A stretch of 64,000 nucleotides of DNA. Source: Pectobacterium brasiliense (GTDB taxonomy: Bacteria; Pseudomonadota; Gammaproteobacteria; Enterobacterales; Enterobacteriaceae). A program made the translations under genes and the position numbers. The notes under the pieces are model-generated. The model was not told where the DNA came from and did no database searches. It worked only from the letters and a program-made list of their open reading frames with translations. The DNA is taken from assembly GCF_016950255.1 (NCBI RefSeq), contig NZ_JACGFN010000001.1, positions 2,604,001 through 2,668,000 of the forward strand, read 5' to 3'. Below are positions 56,847 to 64,000 of the stretch, one piece after another. Position 1 is the stretch's first letter. Every line of letters starts with the position of its first letter.

Positions 56847-57232
56847 AGTGCAGCCTTTTTAGTGACACAGCGTTCTGGCTGCGTACAGGTTAAAACAGAA
56901 AGTGAACCTGATTTCATAGCGAAACGAAACGCTCAGACGCTGACATTGTTGTAATAAAAAATGTTCTTTTAGCACGAATCTGACCCGAAACAGTACGCGA
57001 CGCAAAACGCCATTCACCCTTAATTAATAGCAACATCAATATATAAGGTATCGTCCGCGCGGCTCCGCATCTTTAATTTTGGTTTGTCTGAATAGAGGTG
57101 GATCACATTAAGAAACAGATGAGGATCGGGAACATTGCCGTCTGACGAGCAGGCTGCGCATCAGACGGGCTGCCGTTATCTTTGTCACGGCAAAAGGGGG
57201 AGCACGGAGAAGCTGACAGGCTAGCAGTTGGT
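56847..57232. other. Gene-free interval between the GntR gene and ftsP
   Basis: 386 bases. It should contain the GntR promoter; no convincing ORF, repeat or strong terminator is visible. A lone CRP-type half (GGATCACAT, near 57092-57100) is too weak to call. Confidence 0.5.
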
Positions 57233-58648
57233 TTACATCCCAGACTGTACGATGAGCTGTCCTGTCGAGCCGCGATCGGCCAGCTCCAGCGTCTGGCTGT
57301 AATACAGGAAGGGGAACGCCATTGAAGAAGGCTGCGTGAAATAAACCAGCAGCTCGACATCGTTATCCACCCACACCGTATCTTTCCAGCCGCTGTCTTC
57401 CACCGCCGGTGGCCGACCATTCGCGCTGCGCACCAGAAACTTGACGCCCTGAATGTGGAAAGCCTGCGGCGTATCAGCGTGGATAATCCAACGCTCGCAG
57501 CGGCCAAGCTGGGTTTGTACATCGGCACGCGTCATATCCCACATCGCGCCATTGATGCCAGGCAAGCTGTCACCCAGACGGAATTCGCGCGTGCGGCTGA
57601 TGCTACCTTCAATGATGTTGTCGGCCAGCAAACGCATCGGCAGGTTATCCGTGACTAATGGCAACAGCCCCGTCGGCTTCAGCGTAAGTATTTGCGTAGA
57701 AATCAGGATGCTGGAAGGCTCAAACAGCCCGCGCAGACGATCCATAATCCCAGCCGACTCGCCTGCCGTTAGCGTCACTTCTTCGCCTTGCGACATGTCG
57801 ACCAGAATTTCGCGCCGTTCACCGGGTGCGAGAGAAAGCTGGTTTACCGCCATCGGAGCCGGCAGCAACCCTTGATCGCTGGCGATCACATGCATCGCTC
57901 GCCCATCACTCAACCGCATCACGTAACGTCGGGAGTTCGACGCGTTCAGCAATCTCAGGCGAACCCAGCCACGGGACACTTCAACAAAGGGATTTTGCAC
58001 GCCGTTGACGAGCAGCGAGTCGCCCACGAACCCACCGTTAGAAGGCGGGTTATAGAGAGGGACACCAAAGTTATCCAGTCGTTTATCCTGAATAATCAAT
58101 GGGAAATCATCAACACCGTAATGATTGGGAAGCGGCAGGGATTTACTGGTGCTGTCTTCCACCAGCCATAGCCCAGCTAGCCCGTTATAGATATGCGGGG
58201 CCATACGGTTCGGCGTATTCGCATGATACCAGCAGGTCGCTGCTGGCTGACGAACGGGCAACACCGGTGACCAGTCGGTTCCTGGAGAGATGATGCGAGC
58301 CCCGCCGCCCATCAGCGGCCCCGGCACCTGCAAGCCGCCGATCGTCATCGCGACAGGCTCATTCAGGCGGTTGCTGTAAATCAGCTTAACGTCATCGCCA
58401 TCATAAACCCGCACCGTCGGCCCTAAATAGCGGCCATTGATTCCCCAAATGGAGGTCTTACGGTCACCGGAGAATGCCCAATGGGCACGCTGCATGGTCA
58501 GAAAAAGCGGCTGGCCTCGGCGCGACTCCAGTAATGGCGGTATCGGCAATGCGGCGGGATTCCCACTGGCTTTGGCTGCCAGTGGCGTCATACCCGCACA
58601 TAACGCAAGGCCCGATGCCTGAATAAACTGACGTCGGCTGAGTGACAT
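57233..58648 (-). CDS. ftsP: Cell division protein FtsP (SufI), Tat-exported cupredoxin
   Basis: 471 residues from the ATG at 58648; the frame open to 58681 is not the homologous start. The twin-arginine signal SRRQFIQASGLALCAG is intact, so it goes to the periplasm folded. Multicopper-oxidase-like domains (WGINGRYLGPTVRV, YHANTPNRMA, RLRLLNASNSRRY) lack a functional copper set, as in E. coli FtsP, which stabilises the divisome under stress. It is followed upstream by plsC and parC, the E. coli order. Confidence 0.95.
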   Translation of the reverse strand: MSLSRRQFIQASGLALCAGMTPLAAKASGNPAALPIPPLLESRRGQPLFLTMQRAHWAFSGDRKTSIWGINGRYLGPTVRVYDGDDVKLIYSNRLNEPVAMTIGGLQVPGPLMGGGARIISPGTDWSPVLPVRQPAATCWYHANTPNRMAPHIYNGLAGLWLVEDSTSKSLPLPNHYGVDDFPLIIQDKRLDNFGVPLYNPPSNGGFVGDSLLVNGVQNPFVEVSRGWVRLRLLNASNSRRYVMRLSDGRAMHVIASDQGLLPAPMAVNQLSLAPGERREILVDMSQGEEVTLTAGESAGIMDRLRGLFEPSSILISTQILTLKPTGLLPLVTDNLPMRLLADNIIEGSISRTREFRLGDSLPGINGAMWDMTRADVQTQLGRCERWIIHADTPQAFHIQGVKFLVRSANGRPPAVEDSGWKDTVWVDNDVELLVYFTQPSSMAFPFLYYSQTLELADRGSTGQLIVQSGM

Positions 58649-58750
58649 AATGACTCCGTAAATCCAATAAACCGTAAGCAAAGTTTATCTTCCGATTCGT
58701 TCTTGAATAGACAATCGGAAGAAATAATCGCGTAACTCGATGGGGTAAGT

Positions 58751-59488
58751 TTATTTTTTGTCTGCGGCTTCGCGCGCCGCGACTTCCGCATCCAGCTCCG
58801 CAATCTTGGCCGCCATCACATCATGACAGTGTGCAGCCAGCTCGCGAACCTGATCTTTGGTATATGCGCGGGTATCAATCGGCGGCAACATTTCTACGAT
58901 AACGAGTCCGTTATTCCAGCGGTTCAACTTCACCTTGTTGCTGGTCGTAGAAACGCAAATCGGCACAATCGGCACCTCTGCGCTAATCGCAGCATGAAAG
59001 GCACCCGTTTTGAATGGCAGCAGGCCGCGTCCACGGCTGCGTGTACCTTCGGGGAACATCCAGATAGACGTGTTGCGCTCTTTAATATGCTTCACGACCT
59101 GGGCAATGGTGCCATGCGCTTTAGTACGGTTTTCACGATCAATCAGCAAGTTACCTGTCAGCCAATACAGTGGCCCGAAGAACGGGATCCACAGCAGGCT
59201 TTTCTTGCCCACAGTAACGGTACGAGGCTGAACCGCGCTGGATACCGTGACCATATCGTAGTTGTTCTGATGATTCGCGATATAGATGCAGTTGCCGTAA
59301 TGCGCAGCTTCTTCCGGTATCCGCATTTCTACTTTCAGGCCAAACACCACGGACAAGCGACCAAAAAGATGGCCGAAGGTCGCGACATGGCGGGGATTTC
59401 GAGGGCTGAACAGGCAGTAAAACAAGCCAAAAATACAGATCAAAATCGAAAAGATAACGACAATAAAAAAACGCAAAATGGATAACAT
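58751..59488 (-). CDS. plsC: 1-acyl-sn-glycerol-3-phosphate acyltransferase
   Basis: 245 residues. An N-terminal membrane segment (about 3-28) is followed by the acyltransferase motifs NHQNNYD (H-x4-D) and FPEGTRSRG. It makes phosphatidic acid from lysophosphatidic acid at the inner membrane. The C-terminal tail is Ala/Glu-rich. It lies between ftsP and parC as in E. coli. Confidence 0.97.
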   Translation of the reverse strand: MLSILRFFIVVIFSILICIFGLFYCLFSPRNPRHVATFGHLFGRLSVVFGLKVEMRIPEEAAHYGNCIYIANHQNNYDMVTVSSAVQPRTVTVGKKSLLWIPFFGPLYWLTGNLLIDRENRTKAHGTIAQVVKHIKERNTSIWMFPEGTRSRGRGLLPFKTGAFHAAISAEVPIVPICVSTTSNKVKLNRWNNGLVIVEMLPPIDTRAYTKDQVRELAAHCHDVMAAKIAELDAEVAAREAADKK

Positions 59489-59585
59489 AGCAACCTCATT
59501 AGCCGACAGCCGCCGCTAGTATAGCGATTTCGCGCTAAAACACACGGTGATTCAATTTGCTGCAAGATGGCAACCGGAAACTAAA

Positions 59586-59610
59586 GAAAGGCGGTATAAC
59601 ACCGCCTTTC
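59586..59610 (-). terminator. Terminator after parC
   Basis: Perfect 10-bp stem GAAAGGCGGT (59586-59595) / ACCGCCTTTC (59601-59610). On the minus strand it is followed by TTTAGTTT. Confidence 0.8.
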
Positions 59611-59638
59611 TCAACATGCACATGACAATATAGAGGAA

Positions 59639-61909
59639 TTATTCTTCGCTGCTGCCGGTGCTAATCTGCTGTGGTGCATCCACCTCAATTCGGTCAATGC
59701 GCTGTAGCCCACGCAGCAATGTGCCTTTCCGCCCACGCTCTCCTTGATACTTCTGAAGCTCGTTTGGACGCAGCACCAGCTTACGCTTACCGAAGTACAG
59801 CGTGACGGAAGCCTGTGGTGGAAGCAGATACAGCCAGGTCAGACGGTCTTTACCCTCCGCAAAATCAGCCGAGGAGATAGACACAATCTTGTTACCCTTG
59901 CCTTTCGACAGCTGTGGCAGATCGGAGACTGGGAACAGCAGCATTCTGCCTGCGGCGGTGATCGCCATCAGCAGATTATCGTCGCCTTTGATCTCGATCG
60001 GTGCGAACGCCTTCGCGTTATCCGGCAGCGTAATAATCGCTTTACCCGCGCGGTTACGCGCCACCAGATCGTTGAAGGTACAGACGAAGCCGTAGCCCGC
60101 ATCGGATGCCATCAGCAGCGGCTGATCGTCTGCGGCCATCAGCACCTGTTCAATCGTCGCGCCCGGCGGCGGCGTGAGTTTGCCCGTCAGCGGCTCACCC
60201 TGACCGCGCGCAGAAGGCAGCGTGATCGGATCCAGCGCATAGCTACGACCGGTGGAGTCAATGAACACCACGGGCTGATTGCTCTTACCTTTCGCGGCGG
60301 CGCGGAAGCTATCGCCCGCTTTGTAACTCAGTCCGGCAGGATCGATGTCATGCCCTTTCGCGCTCCGTACCCAGCCCATTTCTGACAGCACAATGGTAAC
60401 CGGTTCGGACGGCACAAAGTCGTGCTCACTCATCGCTTTCGCTTCGCCACGTTCGTGCAGCGGTGAACGACGTTCGTCACCATAGGCTTGCGCATCCGCC
60501 TGAATTTCTTTCTTAATCAGGTTGCTGAGCTTACGGTCTGACGCCAGCAGCGCTTGAAGCTGATCGCGCTCTTTTGCCAGATCGTCCTGCTCACCGCGGA
60601 TTTTCATCTCTTCCAGCTTGGCCAAATGACGTAATTTCAGCTCCAGGATCGCTTCAGCCTGCGTTTCACTCAGGCTGAACTGGCGCATCAGAACGGGCTT
60701 CGGCTCATCTTCCGTGCGGATGATATGAATGACTTCATCAATATTCAGGAACGCGATCAGCAAGCCTTCAAGGATATGCAGGCGCTTGAGCACTTTTTCC
60801 AGGCGGTAGTTCAGACGGCGGCACACGGTGTCGCGACGGAATACCAGCCATTCGCTCAGGATCTCGACCAGCCCTTTCACGCTCGGGCGACCATCCAGAC
60901 CGATCATGTTCATGTTAACGCGATAGCTTTTTTCCAGATCGGTCGTGGCGAACAGGTGGTTCATCACCTGATCCATATCGATCCGGTTTGAGCGTGGCAC
61001 CAGTACCAGACGGGTTGGATTCTCGTGATCGGATTCATCACGCAGGTCTTCGACCATCGGCAGCTTCTTCGCACGCATCTGGCTGGCAATCTGCTCCAAC
61101 ACTTTGGCACCGGAAACCTGATGTGGCAGCGCGGTAATCACGACATCACCGTCTTCTTTCTTCCACACCGCACGCATACGCACGGAACCACGGCCATTCT
61201 GGTAGAGTTTGCGCACTTCATCGCGCGGCGTGATGATTTCAGCTTCTGTCGGGAAATCCGGCCCTTGAACATGCTGCAATAACTCGTCCAGCGAGGCTTT
61301 CGGGTTTTCCAGCAGCATGACCGCGGCGGCGGCAACTTCACGCACGTTGTGCGGCGGTATGTCCGTGGCCATCCCGACGGCGATCCCGGTAGTGCCGTTC
61401 AGCAGAATGTTAGGCAGACGCGCAGGCAGCATCTTCGGCTCTTGCATCGTGCCGTCAAAGTTCGGGGTGTAATCGACCGTGCCCTGCCCGAGTTCAGACA
61501 GCAGCACTTCTGCATATTTGGAGAGCCGCGATTCGGTATAGCGCATGGCGGCGAAGGATTTCGGGTCGTCCGGCGCCCCCCAGTTCCCCTGACCATCCAC
61601 CAGCGGATAGCGATAAGAGAACGGCTGCGCCATCAGCACCATCGCTTCATAGCAGGCGCTGTCGCCGTGCGGGTGGTATTTACCCAGCACGTCACCCACG
61701 GTACGGGCGGATTTTTTAAACTTGGCGCTGGCATTCAGTCCCAGCTCAGACATCGCATACACGATGCGACGCTGCACAGGCTTCAGGCCATCGCCAATGA
61801 ACGGCAATGCCCTGTCCATGATGACGTACATGGAATAATTTAGGTATGCATTTTCGGTAAACGTGCGCAGCGCAAGGCTTTCTGCGCCGTCATGAGTCAT
61901 CTCACTCAT
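59639..61909 (-). CDS. parC: DNA topoisomerase IV subunit A
   Basis: 756 residues. The N-terminal breakage-reunion domain includes the active-site tyrosine in [15 protein letters not shown], and the C-terminal half is a beta-pinwheel domain. It decatenates daughter chromosomes with ParE. The quinolone-resistance region keeps the wild-type Ser and Glu in [10 protein letters not shown] (E. coli S80/E84; here S84/E88 because the N-terminus is four residues longer). The start ATG at 61909 has GGGAAGTGAG before it. It is complete and followed by its own terminator. Confidence 0.98.
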   Translation of the reverse strand: MSEMTHDGAESLALRTFTENAYLNYSMYVIMDRALPFIGDGLKPVQRRIVYAMSELGLNASAKFKKSARTVGDVLGKYHPHGDSACYEAMVLMAQPFSYRYPLVDGQGNWGAPDDPKSFAAMRYTESRLSKYAEVLLSELGQGTVDYTPNFDGTMQEPKMLPARLPNILLNGTTGIAVGMATDIPPHNVREVAAAAVMLLENPKASLDELLQHVQGPDFPTEAEIITPRDEVRKLYQNGRGSVRMRAVWKKEDGDVVITALPHQVSGAKVLEQIASQMRAKKLPMVEDLRDESDHENPTRLVLVPRSNRIDMDQVMNHLFATTDLEKSYRVNMNMIGLDGRPSVKGLVEILSEWLVFRRDTVCRRLNYRLEKVLKRLHILEGLLIAFLNIDEVIHIIRTEDEPKPVLMRQFSLSETQAEAILELKLRHLAKLEEMKIRGEQDDLAKERDQLQALLASDRKLSNLIKKEIQADAQAYGDERRSPLHERGEAKAMSEHDFVPSEPVTIVLSEMGWVRSAKGHDIDPAGLSYKAGDSFRAAAKGKSNQPVVFIDSTGRSYALDPITLPSARGQGEPLTGKLTPPPGATIEQVLMAADDQPLLMASDAGYGFVCTFNDLVARNRAGKAIITLPDNAKAFAPIEIKGDDNLLMAITAAGRMLLFPVSDLPQLSKGKGNKIVSISSADFAEGKDRLTWLYLLPPQASVTLYFGKRKLVLRPNELQKYQGERGRKGTLLRGLQRIDRIEVDAPQQISTGSSEE

Positions 61910-62095
61910 TTATCTCACTTCCCTCACATCGCGGCGCGATGGTTACGCTTTCCGGCACGCCATAGCGGCGGTATGTTTGGCGGGAATAGTACCTTATCTG
62001 ATGAGGTGATGTCACAGAGAACAATGCCACAAAACAAGGGGAAACCTGCCTTTTATCGCTAGACCGACGTAGGCGTGGCCCCCTACAGATGAAGG

Positions 62096-63229
62096 CTATC
62101 GCACCAGAGAATCGCGCGTGATTGTTTTAATAGACTTCGCTCCTGTCAGCGTCATCGCCACCCTCATCTCTTTTTCAATCAATGTCAGCAGATTGGCGAC
62201 GCCTTCACGACCATGTGTAGCCAAGGCATAAAGATACGCACGCCCAAGTAAGACGCTATCGGCCCCCAATGCAATCATCCGAACCACATCCAAACCATTG
62301 CGAACACCGCTGTCCGCCAGAATAGCGATATCCCCTTTTACCGCATCGGCGATAGCAGGCAAGGCTCGCGCCGAGGAGAGCACGCCATCCAGTTGGCGCC
62401 CACCATGGTTAGAAACAACAATACCGTCTGCGCCGAAACGTACAGCATCACGAGCATCCTCTGGGTCGAGAATACCTTTGATCACCATGGGGCCGTCCCA
62501 AAATTCACGAATCCATTCCAGATCTTTCCAGGAAATAGAGGGGTCAAAATTTTTCGCCAACCAACCAATATAATCTTCCAACCCGGTCGGCTTACCGAGA
62601 TAAGCTGAAATATTACCCAAGTCGTGTGGGCGTCCATTCAGCCCGACATCCCAGGCCCACTGCGGATGCGTTGCCGCTTGCCAGTAACGACGCAGCGCCG
62701 CATTCGGACCACTCATACCGGAATGCGCATCACGATAACGTGCCCCTGGCGTCGGCATATCGACGGTAAACACCAGGGTAGAACACCCCGCAGCTTTCGC
62801 GCGCTCCAAGGCATTACGCATGAACCCGCGATCGCGCAATACATAGAGCTGGAACCACATTGGCCGTTTAATCGTCGGCGCCACTTCTTCAATCGGGCAG
62901 ACGGAAACGGTCGACAACGTAAAGGGAATGCCTTTAGCATCCGCAGCCTGTGCGGCCTGCACCTCACCACGGCGAGCATACATACCGCACAGGCCTACAG
63001 GTGCCAGCACCACTGGCATTGACAACGTTTCGTTAAATAGCCGGGTCTCCAGCGAGAGAGCGGACATATCGTTGAGAACACGCTGGCGAAGCGCTACCTG
63101 TGACAGATCTTCCACATTGTGGCGCAGGGTATATTCCGCATAGGCACCACCGTCAATGTAGTGAAACAAGAAAGGAGGCAGGATGCGCTGCGCTGCTGCC
63201 CGATAGTCGCTTGCTGCTGAAATAATCAT
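62096..63229 (-). CDS. lldD: L-lactate dehydrogenase (FMN, quinone-linked), short C-terminus
   Basis: 377 residues, almost colinear with E. coli LldD (396): [30 protein letters not shown], the catalytic His in [16 protein letters not shown], and FMN-binding [15 protein letters not shown]. The stop comes after [16 protein letters not shown], about 19 residues before the E. coli end, so the tail is lacking. It oxidises L-lactate to pyruvate at the inner membrane. It overlaps the lldR stop by 4 bases, so they are one operon. Confidence 0.94.
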   Translation of the reverse strand: MIISAASDYRAAAQRILPPFLFHYIDGGAYAEYTLRHNVEDLSQVALRQRVLNDMSALSLETRLFNETLSMPVVLAPVGLCGMYARRGEVQAAQAADAKGIPFTLSTVSVCPIEEVAPTIKRPMWFQLYVLRDRGFMRNALERAKAAGCSTLVFTVDMPTPGARYRDAHSGMSGPNAALRRYWQAATHPQWAWDVGLNGRPHDLGNISAYLGKPTGLEDYIGWLAKNFDPSISWKDLEWIREFWDGPMVIKGILDPEDARDAVRFGADGIVVSNHGGRQLDGVLSSARALPAIADAVKGDIAILADSGVRNGLDVVRMIALGADSVLLGRAYLYALATHGREGVANLLTLIEKEMRVAMTLTGAKSIKTITRDSLVR

Positions 63230-64000
63230 TCGTTGTTCTCCTTAGGAATATCCATTTTATCATCTGGCAAACGGGTAATTCGCGCCTGCCGGGCAAGATC
63301 CTCATCAAAACGTTTAATCGTCGTATGGACGAAACCGAGATGGTTCATCATTGCCTGCCGTGCACCGTCGGCATTACCGGCGAGAATGGCATCCAGTATG
63401 ATCTGATGCTGCTCCGTCAGTTTTGCGAATACCGGTGGAACAAGGTACATACGCTGGCGGCTCTGCTTCACGGAAGATTGCAGCAGTTCAAAGAAACCAC
63501 GCATGGTCTGAAGCAATACAATGTTATGGGATGCTTCAGCGATAGCGAGGTGAAAACGCACATCCGCGCGCGAAGCAAGTTCAGGGTCTTCACTTTGCGT
63601 GGCTTCAAAACAGAGACGGATTTTTTCTTTTTCCTCCTCCGTTGCACGCATCGCGGCATGCCATGCAGTGCTGGCCTCAATCGCGTATCGGGCTTCCAGG
63701 ATGTCAAAGCTGTAATCTGGATCGTCCTCCATTAACGTTTTCAGCGGCTGTACAATATTTTGCTCAGACCAGGGATCATGCTGCCAACGGACAAAGGTAC
63801 CGCCGCCACGACGGCTCACCAACAGGCCTTCACTTACCAACTTAGCCAATGCTTCTCGCAACGAGTTGCGAGAAACACCAAGTTGTACCGCTAGTTGGCG
63901 TTCTGCGGGCAACCGCGAACCCGCCTCCATATTTTGTGTATTAATCAAGGCACGTACACGATCCGCAACATCGTCCGTCAAACGTCTGGGCATCACTATC
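63226..64000 (-). CDS. lldR: L-lactate-responsive regulator LldR (GntR/FadR family), 5' edge cut
   Basis: At least 258 residues. The N-terminal winged helix ([52 protein letters not shown]) is followed by a FadR-type C-terminal ligand domain, very close to E. coli LldR. The codons before the first ATG in the window read GTG and ATA, and base 64000 fits the third base of an ATG, giving M-I-V-M-P as in E. coli M-I-V-L-P. So the true start is probably two bases outside the window. Its stop overlaps the lldD start. Confidence 0.93.
   Translation of the reverse strand, partial: IVMPRRLTDDVADRVRALINTQNMEAGSRLPAERQLAVQLGVSRNSLREALAKLVSEGLLVSRRGGGTFVRWQHDPWSEQNIVQPLKTLMEDDPDYSFDILEARYAIEASTAWHAAMRATEEEKEKIRLCFEATQSEDPELASRADVRFHLAIAEASHNIVLLQTMRGFFELLQSSVKQSRQRMYLVPPVFAKLTEQHQIILDAILAGNADGARQAMMNHLGFVHTTIKRFDEDLARQARITRLPDDKMDIPKENNE

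Noticed and set aside
57085..57105. CRP site between the GntR gene and ftsP
   Set aside because: Only one half-site (TCACA) is present; the partner half is missing.
62040..62095. Hairpin after lldD (GTAGG/CCTAC)
   Set aside because: Five base pairs with a long loop and no T tract; too weak to call a terminator.

Overview
The window looks like a chromosomal segment of a soft-rot member of the Enterobacterales, most probably Pectobacterium. This is inferred from E. coli-like protein sequences and gene order, a two-partner CdiB/CdiA (HecB/HecA-like) locus, a chromosomal scr sucrose regulon, and a TRAP transporter preceded by a KdgR-like (pectin-catabolism) box. No search was run; family calls are from recalled family sequences and motifs.

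Layout. (1) 1-10.1 kb, minus strand: a contact-dependent inhibition locus, cdiB - cdiA (ParB-like toxin tip) - immunity gene - terminator, followed by an apparent orphan toxin fragment with its own immunity gene, ending against the tail of a kptA-like gene. (2) 10.4-13.3 kb: a chemoreceptor and an exported alpha/beta hydrolase. (3) 13.6-30.3 kb: a block matching the E. coli order yjgN-yjgM-rraB-argI-tabA-pyrL-pyrB-pyrI-ridA-...-nrdD-nrdG, with insertions: an M48 protease beside yjgN, a tandem pair of PAS/LuxR-type regulators and a possible small RNA between argI and tabA, and a four-gene Anbu (proteasome-like)/ATP-grasp/alpha-E/transglutaminase cluster between ridA and nrdD. (4) 30.3-37.3 kb: accessory genes: yraR, yhbP, an HxlR regulator divergent from an MFS exporter and a PLP decarboxylase, an unknown small protein, a higBA toxin-antitoxin pair, a lone type I-E-like CRISPR repeat, and a membrane-anchored bactofilin. 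(5) 37.4-44.0 kb: the sucrose genes scrK, scrYAB and scrR with ScrR-type operators. (6) 44.1-56.1 kb: exbD-exbB (Fur box), then a TRAP transporter and a densely hairpinned element inserted before metC-yghB-yqhC-(nitroreductase)-yqhD-dkgA, which is E. coli gene order apart from the insertions. (7) 56.1-64.0 kb: a GntR/UTRA regulator, ftsP-plsC-parC, and lldD-lldR; lldR is cut by the window edge.

How the genes work together. Several units are self-contained circuits: attenuation plus leader peptide for pyrBI; arginine repressor boxes for argI; NrdR, FNR-like and DnaA-box sequences before nrdDG; ScrR operators for sucrose; Fur for exbBD; HxlR twin palindromes for the exporter/decarboxylase unit; probable KdgR control of the TRAP transporter.

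Most promising for novelty: the multi-hairpin element at 49.2 kb, the orphan + strand terminator with a tiny ORF at 20.1 kb, the solitary CRISPR repeat at 36.4 kb, the paired inverted DnaA boxes before nrdDG, the two-start bactofilin, and the small gene at 34.9-35.4 kb with a full-length Shine-Dalgarno match.
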